From the NCBI GenBank assembly GCA_927798505.1, contig CAKMNE010000011.1, positions 1 through 17,593 on the forward strand: a DNA stretch of 17,593 nt, in the 5' to 3' direction. Position 1 is the first letter of the stretch. The number at the start of each line of letters is the position of its first letter. Of this stretch, positions 1 through 7,409 are shown in pieces. The position numbers and the translations under genes are program-made. Origin of the DNA: an uncultured Bacteroidales bacterium. Lineage in GTDB: Bacteria; Bacteroidota; Bacteroidia; Bacteroidales; UBA932. A model generated the notes under the pieces. That model did no database searches, was not told the DNA's origin, and worked only from the letters and a program-made list of their open reading frames with translations.

Positions 1-1542
1 CCGGACAAGCCGGGGGATGAGTTCCAGTTGCCGGACGTCGTAAAGATACTTGCGATAGGCAACAGTTTCTCGGCTGATGCGGTGGAACAGGAGCTCTACG
101 GCCTCTTTGCCGCCGAGGGGAAGGATGTCATCATAGGAAACCTCTATATAGGAGGCTGTCCTCTGGCTACCCATGCCGAGAACGCGCTGAGCGATGCTGC
201 CGCTTACAGCTATCGCAAGATTGTGGATGGAGTCAAAACCACCACTGCCTCCACGAAAATGTCATCGGCTCTCGCAGATGAAGACTGGACCTTCATCAGT
301 GTTCAGGAAGGTGCCGGCTATCATGGCTTTTACAACGCCAGCCTCGGTTCTGTGAGCCATTCGATGGAACCGGCCCTGACCAATCTGCTCGGAGTCCTCA
401 AGGAGAAATGCCCGGATGCCAGACTGGTCTATCACGCTCCGTGGGCTGCGAAAAGCGACTACACCGGTGTCAAGTTCAGCTATTACAATTATGACCAGGA
501 ACTGATGTATCAGATGATATGCTCTGCCACGAAGGAGGTACTTGCCGCCCATACGGAGTTCAAACTCTTTATGAACTGTATGGATGCCATACAGAATGCC
601 CGCAGTTCCTATCTCGGAGACAATCTCACCAGGGACGGATGGCATCTGAATTATTCCACCGGCCGCTATACCGCCGCCTGCCTCTGGTTCGAGAAGATTA
701 TGGGCAAGAGCGTTGTCGGAAACAGCTATCATCCGGAATCCATTTCCGAAGCCAAGGCCCTGCTCTGCCAGACTGCCGCACACGAGGCCTGCCTCCATCC
801 TTATCAGGTCACGGACCTTTCCTATTTCGAGAAGCCTGCAGACGAAGAGGGGGATCCACGCAAGGTGTTGGCCAAGTGGTATTTCACCCCGGAAAGAGCG
901 AAGGCTGACGGTTGCATCCAGACCTGGACAGGACAGAACGAGCCGGGCGTTTACCGCTACAGCAACGAGGCCGGGGAGCGTGGCTATTATATGGCCAACG
1001 AAGAGGGGAACGGCAAGCTCAGCTATGTGCAGATCGACAAGACCGCCTGGCCGGGTGATGCGGCCGGACTTTCCATCCTGAATGTCAGCAACGGTGGCCA
1101 GCCGGTTATGAGCGGGCCTATGCCCGGCGACTATTGGCAGTTCGAGACCCTCGGCGGCAACCGCTTTGCGGAGGGTACCCGCCTGCATATCATATACACC
1201 TATAATCCCGGCTCTTACGGTGCGAAGTATTGGATGATCGAATATAAGGACGGAGAGGAGTTCAGGCCTGTCCCGGCGTTCGAAAAGAAGACCGAGACCC
1301 TTTCTCTCAGCGGGGAAACCATCGATTACAACATTTCTTTCACCACTGATCAGAAGATAGTCGATTTCACTGTCACCCTGGAGAATCCTACTGACGAATT
1401 CGTGGTTCGCCAGCGCTGCTGTTCCGAGTATCAGGTGAATGGCAAGTGGTTCGACCACCCTAATGTCAAATGCGTTTCCCGCATTGCCGGTGACCCTGCC
1501 AACGAGGCCAAGCCTCTGCCTGAAATGTCGGTGATGCTATAG
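1..1542 (+). CDS. DUF4886 / SGNH-hydrolase-like protein, 5' partial
   Basis: The reading frame is open from base 1 (first codons P-D-K-P-G-D-E-F-Q), so the gene starts outside the window and the TTG at 28 is not its start; 513 residues are visible. A GNSFS motif at visible residues 20-24 follows a short beta strand, and DGWHLN lies at about 212-217. These resemble the nucleophile block (GxSxS) and the D-x-x-H block of SGNH esterases, and the pattern is that of DUF4886 of Bacteroidota. From about residue 285 to the end there is a beta-rich region I cannot name, perhaps a carbohydrate-binding or structural sandwich. The leading PDKPGDE looks like a linker after a lipoprotein signal or an earlier domain. 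Its substrate is unknown; a surface or periplasmic carbohydrate esterase is an inference. It converges on the yeiH-like gene with a 13-base gap and no visible terminator. Confidence 0.8.
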   Translation, partial: PDKPGDEFQLPDVVKILAIGNSFSADAVEQELYGLFAAEGKDVIIGNLYIGGCPLATHAENALSDAAAYSYRKIVDGVKTTTASTKMSSALADEDWTFISVQEGAGYHGFYNASLGSVSHSMEPALTNLLGVLKEKCPDARLVYHAPWAAKSDYTGVKFSYYNYDQELMYQMICSATKEVLAAHTEFKLFMNCMDAIQNARSSYLGDNLTRDGWHLNYSTGRYTAACLWFEKIMGKSVVGNSYHPESISEAKALLCQTAAHEACLHPYQVTDLSYFEKPADEEGDPRKVLAKWYFTPERAKADGCIQTWTGQNEPGVYRYSNEAGERGYYMANEEGNGKLSYVQIDKTAWPGDAAGLSILNVSNGGQPVMSGPMPGDYWQFETLGGNRFAEGTRLHIIYTYNPGSYGAKYWMIEYKDGEEFRPVPAFEKKTETLSLSGETIDYNISFTTDQKIVDFTVTLENPTDEFVVRQRCCSEYQVNGKWFDHPNVKCVSRIAGDPANEAKPLPEMSVML

Positions 1543-1555
1543 CAGCCCGGCAGCT

Positions 1556-2479
1556 TTACAGCAGCACCGCCGCGAGGCTGGCAACGGAGATAAGGATCCA
1601 GAGGACGATGCCCAGGAGTACGGGCTTGATGCCTGTTTTCTTGATGGAATCTACGGAAAGGCCGGTCCCGATCAGGAAGAGGGTGACGGAGAGGGCCTTG
1701 TGAGAGAAGATGCTTATGCCCTTCCCTAATGCTTCAGGGATTCCGATGAAGCTGTTTGCAAGCATCGCAAGGATGAAGAGGAATATGAACCAGGGAATGG
1801 AAATTCTGGTTTTCTCGCCCTTTTTTCTCCGGAAGATGAAGATTGACACGATTGAAAGGGGAATTATCCAGAGGGCGCGGGTGAGTTTCACCGTGGTGGC
1901 AACCTTGAGGGCTTCCTCACCATAGGCAGCTGCGGCGCCCACTACCGAGCTGGTGTCGTGGATTGCTATGGCTGCCCAGGTCCCGAACTGCTGCTGGTCC
2001 AGCCCGATGAGTCGTCCCAGGGGAGGGAAGATGAATAGCGCAATTGCATTAAGCAGGAAGATTACGGCAAGCGACATACTGGTCTCGTCATCGTCCGCCT
2101 TCACCACCGGGGCGACTGCCGCTATGGCGCTGCCTCCGCAGATTGCGGTGCCTGAACTTATCAGATACGAAAGTTTCGGCAGCAAGCCCATCATGCGTCC
2201 GACAAGGCAGCCGACCAGCATCACTCCGGTAACGGAAACCAGGGTGAAGAGTATGCCTTCCTTGCCGGCTTCCAGCGATTCGTATATATTCATTCCGAAT
2301 CCGAGACCGACCACCGCGAACTGCAGCAGGTATTTCGAACTTTTTCTGGAGAACGCAGGGAAAGGATTGCCCAGAATCAGTGCGAGCGCGATGCCGGCGA
2401 AAAGAGCCAGGGCAGGGGATACGAAAACCGAAGCTGCGAGGAGGATGAGGTACAGTGCTGTGGAAATCTTTGCCTTCAT
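1556..2479 (-). CDS. YeiH/UPF0324-family putative sulfate or sulfite exporter
   Basis: A 307-residue integral membrane protein with about ten hydrophobic segments throughout, typical of the UPF0324/YeiH (putative sulfate exporter) family. Family landmarks are SSGTAICGGSAIAA at about 108-121, a charged KADDDET stretch just after it, and AIHDTSSVVGAA at about 172-183. I chose the ATG at 2477-2479. A longer TTG-started form is possible on paper, but its start would lie inside the predicted -7 box at 2507-2514. The gene follows a LysR-type regulator gene on the same strand, separated by 76 bases holding its own promoter. In E. coli yeiH also neighbours a LysR gene (yeiE), which supports a regulator-transporter pair. 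The family's substrate is poorly proven; sulfur-oxyanion export is inferred from the family name. Confidence 0.88.
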   Translation of the reverse strand: MKAKISTALYLILLAASVFVSPALALFAGIALALILGNPFPAFSRKSSKYLLQFAVVGLGFGMNIYESLEAGKEGILFTLVSVTGVMLVGCLVGRMMGLLPKLSYLISSGTAICGGSAIAAVAPVVKADDDETSMSLAVIFLLNAIALFIFPPLGRLIGLDQQQFGTWAAIAIHDTSSVVGAAAAYGEEALKVATTVKLTRALWIIPLSIVSIFIFRRKKGEKTRISIPWFIFLFILAMLANSFIGIPEALGKGISIFSHKALSVTLFLIGTGLSVDSIKKTGIKPVLLGIVLWILISVASLAAVLL

Positions 2480-2506
2480 ATTGCTTTGCGTACTTTGATT
2501 ACGCTG

Positions 2507-2514
2507 CAAAGATA
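2507..2514 (-). promoter_or_regulatory. Bacteroidota -7 box for the yeiH-like gene
   Basis: On the minus strand this reads TATCTTTG, an exact match to TAnnTTTG. It lies 27 bases upstream of the ATG at 2479, which places the transcript start near 2500 with a leader of about 20 bases. No clear -33 TTTG is seen; the 12-base palindrome CTGTATATACAG at 2532-2543 occupies that region instead. Confidence 0.6.
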
Positions 2515-2555
2515 TCCCGAATACCGGCTGCCTGTATATACAGATTTGTTATGAA

Positions 2556-3449
2556 CTATAACCCGAGGTTATCGTTGCGCCAGTTTTCTGCAAATTCCAC
2601 GAAGCGCTCGCCGGCCGTAGCCAGTTCTCCCTGGCGGCTGACGAAACTGAAGTCGCGTACTATCTCCATTCCGTCTATGTCGATAATCTTCAATTCGCCG
2701 CTGCGCAACTCGTCGTGCAAGGCTGAGACAGAGAGCAGGGCGCAGCAGGACGGCGACGACTTGAGGTAGCTTTTTATTGCCTCTGTCGCCGAGATGCTCA
2801 GTTCTATATTCAGTTCAGATAGAGAGATTCCTTTGTCTGCCAATGCCCTTTCAATCACCTCCAGAGTACCGGAACCCTGTTCTCTCATAACCAGAGGCAG
2901 CGTCTTCAGCTTTTCCGTGTCAACAATTTCAAGAGGGCTCGCCGATGAACCCGCCAACACAATTTCATCCTTGCAGAACTCCTTGTACCTAAGGTCGTTG
3001 CGACGTTTCGCCCCTTCTATGAGAGCCAGGTCTATACGTTCCGCAACCAGACTTTCCGTCACCTGCTCGCTGTTGCCTGTCACCAGTTTGATTCCCAGCT
3101 GGGGAAACATTTCCTTGAAACGTGCCAGCATAGGGGCAATGACATATTGGGCAATGGTCGAACTCGCGCCCAGCCTGAGTTCTCCATCCACTGTGCCCCG
3201 CAGCAGTCTCATCTCGTCTTCCAGCTCTTTGTTGCAGGCCATCAGTTTCATTGCTTTCTGCTTCAGTGCCTCGCCTTCCCTTGTAAGACTGATCTGCCCG
3301 CGTTCCCTTCTGAAGAGGGTCAGCTGGAATTCTTTTTCGAGCTCGCTGATATGCTTCGAGACTGCCGGCTGCGAAATATACAGTTCCTGCGCCGCCTTCG
3401 TAAAGCTCAGCTTGTCTGCCACAGCAAGGAATACTTTGTATCGGAACAT
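2556..3449 (-). CDS. LysR-family transcriptional regulator
   Basis: A 297-residue LysR-type protein. The N-terminal winged helix-turn-helix covers about residues 1-60, with the signature run SFTKAAQELYISQPAVSKHI at 15-34. A linker helix rich in charged residues (about 60-86) leads to the effector-binding domain (about 88-290), beginning GELRLGASSTIAQYVIAPML. The ATG at 3447-3449 gives a start typical of Bacteroidota members (short segment before KVFLAVADKLSFTKAA). The gene lies immediately upstream of the YeiH-family transporter on the same strand, so it probably controls that gene, as YeiE is thought to do for yeiH in enterobacteria. The effector is not readable from sequence; a sulfur compound is a guess from context. 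Only a one-mismatch -7 box (TATTTTCG on the minus strand, near 3474-3481) is seen upstream. Confidence 0.92.
   Translation of the reverse strand: MFRYKVFLAVADKLSFTKAAQELYISQPAVSKHISELEKEFQLTLFRRERGQISLTREGEALKQKAMKLMACNKELEDEMRLLRGTVDGELRLGASSTIAQYVIAPMLARFKEMFPQLGIKLVTGNSEQVTESLVAERIDLALIEGAKRRNDLRYKEFCKDEIVLAGSSASPLEIVDTEKLKTLPLVMREQGSGTLEVIERALADKGISLSELNIELSISATEAIKSYLKSSPSCCALLSVSALHDELRSGELKIIDIDGMEIVRDFSFVSRQGELATAGERFVEFAENWRNDNLGL
2558..2572. promoter_or_regulatory. Candidate LysR-type binding site (ATAACC-N3-GGTTAT)
   Basis: A perfect 6-bp inverted repeat with a 3-base spacer that fits the T-N11-A form of LysR-type recognition sites. Its centre (2565) is about 65 bases upstream of the start site predicted from the -7 box at 2507-2514, which is the classic LysR-family position. 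It overlaps the last codons of the lysR-type gene itself. A second palindrome, CTGTATATACAG (2532-2543), is centred near -37 but has a different sequence. Binding is inferred from geometry only. Confidence 0.4.
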
Positions 3450-3495
3450 ATTACTTCAGTTTATATACTTTGCGAAAATACAATTTTCCTGACTG

Positions 3496-3527
3496 AAAAA
3501 AAAGGAGGCCCATCACTGAGCCTCCTT
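3496..3527 (-). terminator. Intrinsic terminator of the lysA-BACON-fimbrillin cluster
   Basis: On the minus strand a perfect 7-bp stem (AGGAGGC / GCCTCCT, positions 3520-3526 and 3503-3509, 10-base loop) runs directly into a tract of eight T. It begins 23 bases past the stop codon of the 952-residue lipoprotein gene and isolates that gene from the LysR gene downstream. On the plus strand the stem is followed by TTCGTTTC, so it is probably one-directional. Confidence 0.85.
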
Positions 3528-3549
3528 CGTTTCATCGGATATGGGATGT

Positions 3550-6408
3550 TTACTGGGCCACATTGATGGTGAGTCCACCTGTGCTGGCTGATCCGATTAC
3601 AGGACCTGCAGCTCCGTTGATGGTAGCCTCGGAAGCGACAACCGGTTCCGTTGCGCCGAGAGTGGCGATGGTGGTGCTGTTGCAGAAGCCCACTACTGTT
3701 CCCACCTTGTCAAGAGGACTATTGTTTGCGGTGATATTGGCTTTTGAAACAAGCCCGTTGCCTCCGGTGATGGCCTGCATTTCTTTCCAGTTAGTCCCTG
3801 CAGCGAGACCGGCACCTGCGATGCCTCCCGCTACGTTGGCACTTCCTGAAGCAACAATGCTGCCGTCGAAACTGCAGTTGCTGATGTCGCTATGCGAGAG
3901 AATGCCGCAGATTCCGCCTATGTATGCTTCTTTTGTATTAATGTCTGTATTGATAGCGGTGCCGCTTACACTGCAATCGGTGATTGCTCCGTGGGCATAG
4001 TAACTTCCTCCGCTGATTCCTCCGACTACGAACAGAGGGGCTTTTGCGGCGTCATCTGCTCCGGCTTCCAATAGGCAATTGTTGTTTTTACATCCGCTGA
4101 TAGGCGCGTTGCTAAGGCAACTGATGATTCCGGAAAGCGTACAGAGTGAACCTGCCGTACTGTTTTTGTCTGCTATGACTGAGATGCTTCCACTGTTCTC
4201 GCAGTTCTCAATGCTGTGATCTTTGCCACCGAAGATTCCTGATATTCCGCCTACGCAGGTATTGGTAGTTACAGGAGCATTGTAAGAGATATTGCCGCTG
4301 TTGCTGCATCCCTTCATACTTACCTTTGCAGTAGAGTACATAAGGACTCCCGCTACACCCTCATTCTTGGTCTTTCCGCTGATGTTGTAGCTGATGTTTC
4401 CGCTGTTGTGGCAATCCTCAATCGAGAGTTCGATTGCATTGTATCCGACAACTCCTCCGACGTATGCACCCGTAGCCTTACCGTTAACGGTGATGACCCC
4501 GCTGTTGTCGCAGCCTGCAATGGTGTTCGCAGCTGTAAGGGAGTTGCCGATGCAGCCACCAAGATAGAGATATTTCTTTGCTGTCGAGCAGGTGTAGTTC
4601 ACATTTATATTTCCGGAATTGTCGCAGTCGGTTACAGTTGCGCCCTGTACCCTTGCGGTGATTCCGCCGCCAAAGACACTGAAAGCTCCGGAAAGCTCAA
4701 TCACGAGATTTCCTTCGTTCTTCAGATTCTCGAGTATTGTGCCTGTTTTGGTGCAACGTGAAGAGATTCCTCCGATATAAGTGTCTTTTTCAAGTTTCCG
4801 TACTGCAATCACATCGCCCTTGTTCACGCAGTTACGGCAGGTAACGACATAATTGGTGTAACCGAGGAGTCCTCCGAAATCCGAAGGGAGGGCACTGCTT
4901 ACTGTGACGTTTCCTTCGTTGACACAGTCTTCCACAACGCAATCCGCTCCGTCGAGGGCACCGGATATACCTCCAACGGTAGGATTCTTGGTGCAAGTGG
5001 CCGTAGCTTCGACAATGTCGCCAAAGTTACGGCATCCTCTTATCGTGACGTTTGCTTTTACGGTACCGAGCAGAGGCGACGCGCGGTGAGGGCTGGTGCA
5101 ACTGGCCGGAATCTCTACAGGAGTGAAGCTGGCAAGGTTCTCGATGGTGCCGAATGCATAGCAGTAAGCTATGGCTCCAGGGTAGAAGTAGGTGTTGTTG
5201 CCGTCGTTCTGAGTGTTGAATATCACTTTTGAAACGCCGTCGTATGTACCGGTCTTGGTTTCGAAGTCATAATCCTTGCTTCCGAATGCGAGGTCCTTGA
5301 TGAAATACGGGCTTTCTTCCTTTCCCAAGCCGATGCGGCCGAAGACAGCGGCATCGCTCGGATTGCCTGTATCAGGACCTGATTTTACTATGTAGTTGTA
5401 GATCCTGTGCTTGCCTCCGTCAATGCTGCCGTAGTAGCGGCGTGTGTTTGGAGCGCATATCCATTCTTCTCCCTGCAGGTCGATGTCGGCGGTGATGGTG
5501 ATGACGTCGGTCGCTGCATAGTAAGGAGTGCGGGCGGTGAAGGCCTTAAGGTCCTCGACGCTGCCGATATTGAAAGGCGCAAGAATTGCTTTTTTGCTGG
5601 CGCTGATGTCGCCGAAGTCGAGTCCGCCGTTGCGCACGAGTGCAAGGCTGTCAGTGGTTTCCGCTACGAGATAACCGTCCTCCTGTGCAACGGAGATTCC
5701 TATTCCGGCAGGGAACTCCGAAGGAATGACAGGAATGAAGTAGCTGCCGGCAGCGAATTTTCCGCTTTCCGGAACTATGGACGTAGTGGTCGAGCCGCTT
5801 ATGGCCTGTACAGCAGGGATGACTTCCGGATTGGCTGTCAGAGTGGCTGTACCGCTGGAGGCGATGCCACCGAGGTTCTTGACAAGAATACGGGATGCCT
5901 CCTTAGGTATGGTGACCTTCACGAGAGAGGTCATATTCTTGAATTTGAATCTTCCGCTCTCGCTGTCGAGTTTTGCGAAGCTTACGAGGGCGTCAGGAGA
6001 AACGTTCATTCCTGCCGGAACAATCTGCTCTCCCGGGAGAGCCAGTTTGAGAGTATCTGCCACGGCCTCGAGGAGGGACTTCTTAGGATATACTGCGTAG
6101 AATGAGCTGGCACTTGCATCTGCAAGTCCGCAGATGACGGCAGTCTTGTCCTCACGTATTTCGCGTACTATGAATTCGCGTATTCCGCTGCCGTCGTAAA
6201 CGGCGATGCTGTCGTTGATAACCCAGTCCACTGAAAGGTCGGCGTTGAGGACGGTCTTGGTTGCGTCATCCTGCTCGAAGCTGGCTGTGAAACTGAATTC
6301 CTTGAGATTCTCCGGCCTTGCCTCCGGAACGAGGTTCTGTTTCTCCGTGCAGGCGAAAGTGGCTGCAATGGCCATCAGTCCTGCAATATTTCTATATATA
6401 TTCTTCAT
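3550..6408 (-). CDS. Fimbrillin-like lipoprotein with GLUG-like repeats
   Basis: A 952-residue predicted lipoprotein: Lys-containing start, hydrophobic segment, and lipid-acceptor Cys20 in ATFAC (a loose lipobox). Residues about 35-265 resemble fimbrillin/Mfa-like domains of Bacteroidota, including the usual ATKTVLNADLSVDWV opening and a proline-rich FIPVIPSEFPAG segment. From about 450 to 870 run roughly ten irregular repeats of about 30-45 residues with the core C-x-N-x-G-x-I, for example CVNEGNV (495), CVNKGDV (527), CDNSGNI (595), CDNSGVI (633), CHNSGNI (666), CSNSGNI (701), CENSGSI (736), each followed by a G-G-I/V-x-G turn. This is the GLUG-like pattern expected to form a right-handed beta-helix. 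Last cores are degenerate. The ATG follows the upstream stop by 12 bases containing GGAGAAG, so it is co-transcribed with the BACON gene. A surface adhesin or ligand-binding role is inferred. Confidence 0.85.
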   Translation of the reverse strand: MKNIYRNIAGLMAIAATFACTEKQNLVPEARPENLKEFSFTASFEQDDATKTVLNADLSVDWVINDSIAVYDGSGIREFIVREIREDKTAVICGLADASASSFYAVYPKKSLLEAVADTLKLALPGEQIVPAGMNVSPDALVSFAKLDSESGRFKFKNMTSLVKVTIPKEASRILVKNLGGIASSGTATLTANPEVIPAVQAISGSTTTSIVPESGKFAAGSYFIPVIPSEFPAGIGISVAQEDGYLVAETTDSLALVRNGGLDFGDISASKKAILAPFNIGSVEDLKAFTARTPYYAATDVITITADIDLQGEEWICAPNTRRYYGSIDGGKHRIYNYIVKSGPDTGNPSDAAVFGRIGLGKEESPYFIKDLAFGSKDYDFETKTGTYDGVSKVIFNTQNDGNNTYFYPGAIAYCYAFGTIENLASFTPVEIPASCTSPHRASPLLGTVKANVTIRGCRNFGDIVEATATCTKNPTVGGISGALDGADCVVEDCVNEGNVTVSSALPSDFGGLLGYTNYVVTCRNCVNKGDVIAVRKLEKDTYIGGISSRCTKTGTILENLKNEGNLVIELSGAFSVFGGGITARVQGATVTDCDNSGNINVNYTCSTAKKYLYLGGCIGNSLTAANTIAGCDNSGVITVNGKATGAYVGGVVGYNAIELSIEDCHNSGNISYNISGKTKNEGVAGVLMYSTAKVSMKGCSNSGNISYNAPVTTNTCVGGISGIFGGKDHSIENCENSGSISVIADKNSTAGSLCTLSGIISCLSNAPISGCKNNNCLLEAGADDAAKAPLFVVGGISGGSYYAHGAITDCSVSGTAINTDINTKEAYIGGICGILSHSDISNCSFDGSIVASGSANVAGGIAGAGLAAGTNWKEMQAITGGNGLVSKANITANNSPLDKVGTVVGFCNSTTIATLGATEPVVASEATINGAAGPVIGSASTGGLTINVAQ

Positions 6409-6420
6409 ACTTCTCCGAAA

Positions 6421-7344
6421 TTACCATTCATATCCAGGGAGCGGATCGAAGGACTCGTTGTCGCCGTCGGTCTCTTTGCCCTTTTGTTCCACAGTTACTT
6501 CCGCAGTAGCATCGGCTGCCGTAAATACGAGCTTGGCTATGCGCTTGTCATTGCCTTCGTTCATTCCGGCCTTGACATTCACTGTACCGTTGCCTTCGCC
6601 ATTGCTTGGACTTACTTCCAGCCATTCTGCGTCGCAGCTGACTGTCCAGGCGGCATTGCTTTCAACGCTAATGCTTGTTTCAAGTCCGCTGTATCCGAAA
6701 GGCTTGTCGCTTGCCGGAGTCACTTTGACATAGGCGGGAGCCGCCTCCTGGTTGACGGTGATGACAGCAGACTTGCTGCCTGCGCTTACGCTTACTTTGG
6801 CATTGCGGGTTTTAGCCAGGGTGTTCTTCTCAGCCTTGATGGTTATGCTGACCTTCGCATCGGAGGCCTTTCCGCTGGCAGGGGTGACAGTCAGCCAGCT
6901 TGCATCGGAACTTGCGGTCCAATCGATGTTGCTTTCGAACTCAATAGTCTTTTCGAGTCCTGCAGTTTCGGCGTTGAGCTGCTGGTCGCTGAGGGTGAAT
7001 ACCACATCCTTTCCAGCCTGGTTGACGGTGATGGTTGCAGAAAGAGGTCCTGCTTTTACGCTGACCTTTGCAGTGCGTGCGTCAAATGTGTCGTTCTTCA
7101 CGACGCTGACTGTAATGGTTGCGCTGCCATCGGCAGCTGAACCGCTGGCAGGGGTGACAGTCACCCAGCCTGCGTCAGGGGTTGCACTCCAGTCCTGGTT
7201 GGTCTGGAATGTCACGGTCTGTTCCAAGCCTGCTGCAGGCGCGGAAATCTCCTGGTCCTTGAGTGAGAGCGAAGGCTCCACCGGCTTCTGGCAGGAAGCG
7301 GCGACCAGTACGACCGTTGAGAGAATCGAAACGATTTTCTTCAT
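6421..7344 (-). CDS. Lipoprotein made of three BACON domains
   Basis: A 307-residue predicted lipoprotein with signal peptide and lipobox VAASC (Cys18). It consists of three BACON (Ig-like) domains at about 25-109, 115-199 and 206-288, each with the W-x-V/L-x-V-x-P-S/A-x-G motif (WVTVTPASG at 60, WLTVTPASG at 150, WLEVSPSNG at 241) and a final TVxQ strand. A short acidic tail ends PLPGYEW. No catalytic domain is present, which is unusual because BACON domains often accompany a glycosidase or peptidase. The first two domains are also similar at DNA level. It precedes the fimbrillin/GLUG-like gene by 12 bases and follows lysA by 65 bases; no exact -7 box or terminator is seen in that gap. Known BACON domains are thought to bind glycans or mucin, or act as spacers; the role here is inferred. 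Confidence 0.9.
   Translation of the reverse strand: MKKIVSILSTVVLVAASCQKPVEPSLSLKDQEISAPAAGLEQTVTFQTNQDWSATPDAGWVTVTPASGSAADGSATITVSVVKNDTFDARTAKVSVKAGPLSATITVNQAGKDVVFTLSDQQLNAETAGLEKTIEFESNIDWTASSDASWLTVTPASGKASDAKVSITIKAEKNTLAKTRNAKVSVSAGSKSAVITVNQEAAPAYVKVTPASDKPFGYSGLETSISVESNAAWTVSCDAEWLEVSPSNGEGNGTVNVKAGMNEGNDKRIAKLVFTAADATAEVTVEQKGKETDGDNESFDPLPGYEW
6747..7286 (-). repeat. Two tandem 270-base units coding BACON domains 1 and 2
   Basis: Blocks recur at exactly 270 bases: a 17-base identity beginning at 6747 and 7017, and a 22-base identity at 6872-6893 and 7142-7163. The second block codes the TVTPASG turn in both domains. The period equals 90 codons, one BACON unit. The third domain (codes further left) is more diverged. 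Unit borders are approximate. Confidence 0.65.
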
Positions 7345-7409
7345 TTTGTTTTTTGATTGGTAAGTTTATGTTTGTGACTAGTGTTTCTGATTTTCCGACC
7401 TGGCGGCTG

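Noticed and set aside
28..30. TTG as the start of the DUF4886 protein
   Set aside because: The frame stays open to base 1 with a plausible linker sequence, so the true start is outside the window.
262..1458. A 398-codon minus-strand open frame opposite the DUF4886 gene
   Set aside because: The plus strand carries GNSFS and DGWHLN motifs in a frame open to the window edge; the antisense frame has no such support.
1543..1555. Possible terminators at the convergent junctions 1543-1555 and 13165-13177
   Set aside because: Both gaps are 13 bases and show no stem followed by a T tract.
5388..5645. Small Ser/Thr/Pro-rich frames within the fimbrillin/GLUG-like gene (also 4353-4562 and 6168-6368)
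   Set aside because: They are out-of-frame shadows of the 952-residue gene with biased composition and no start signals.
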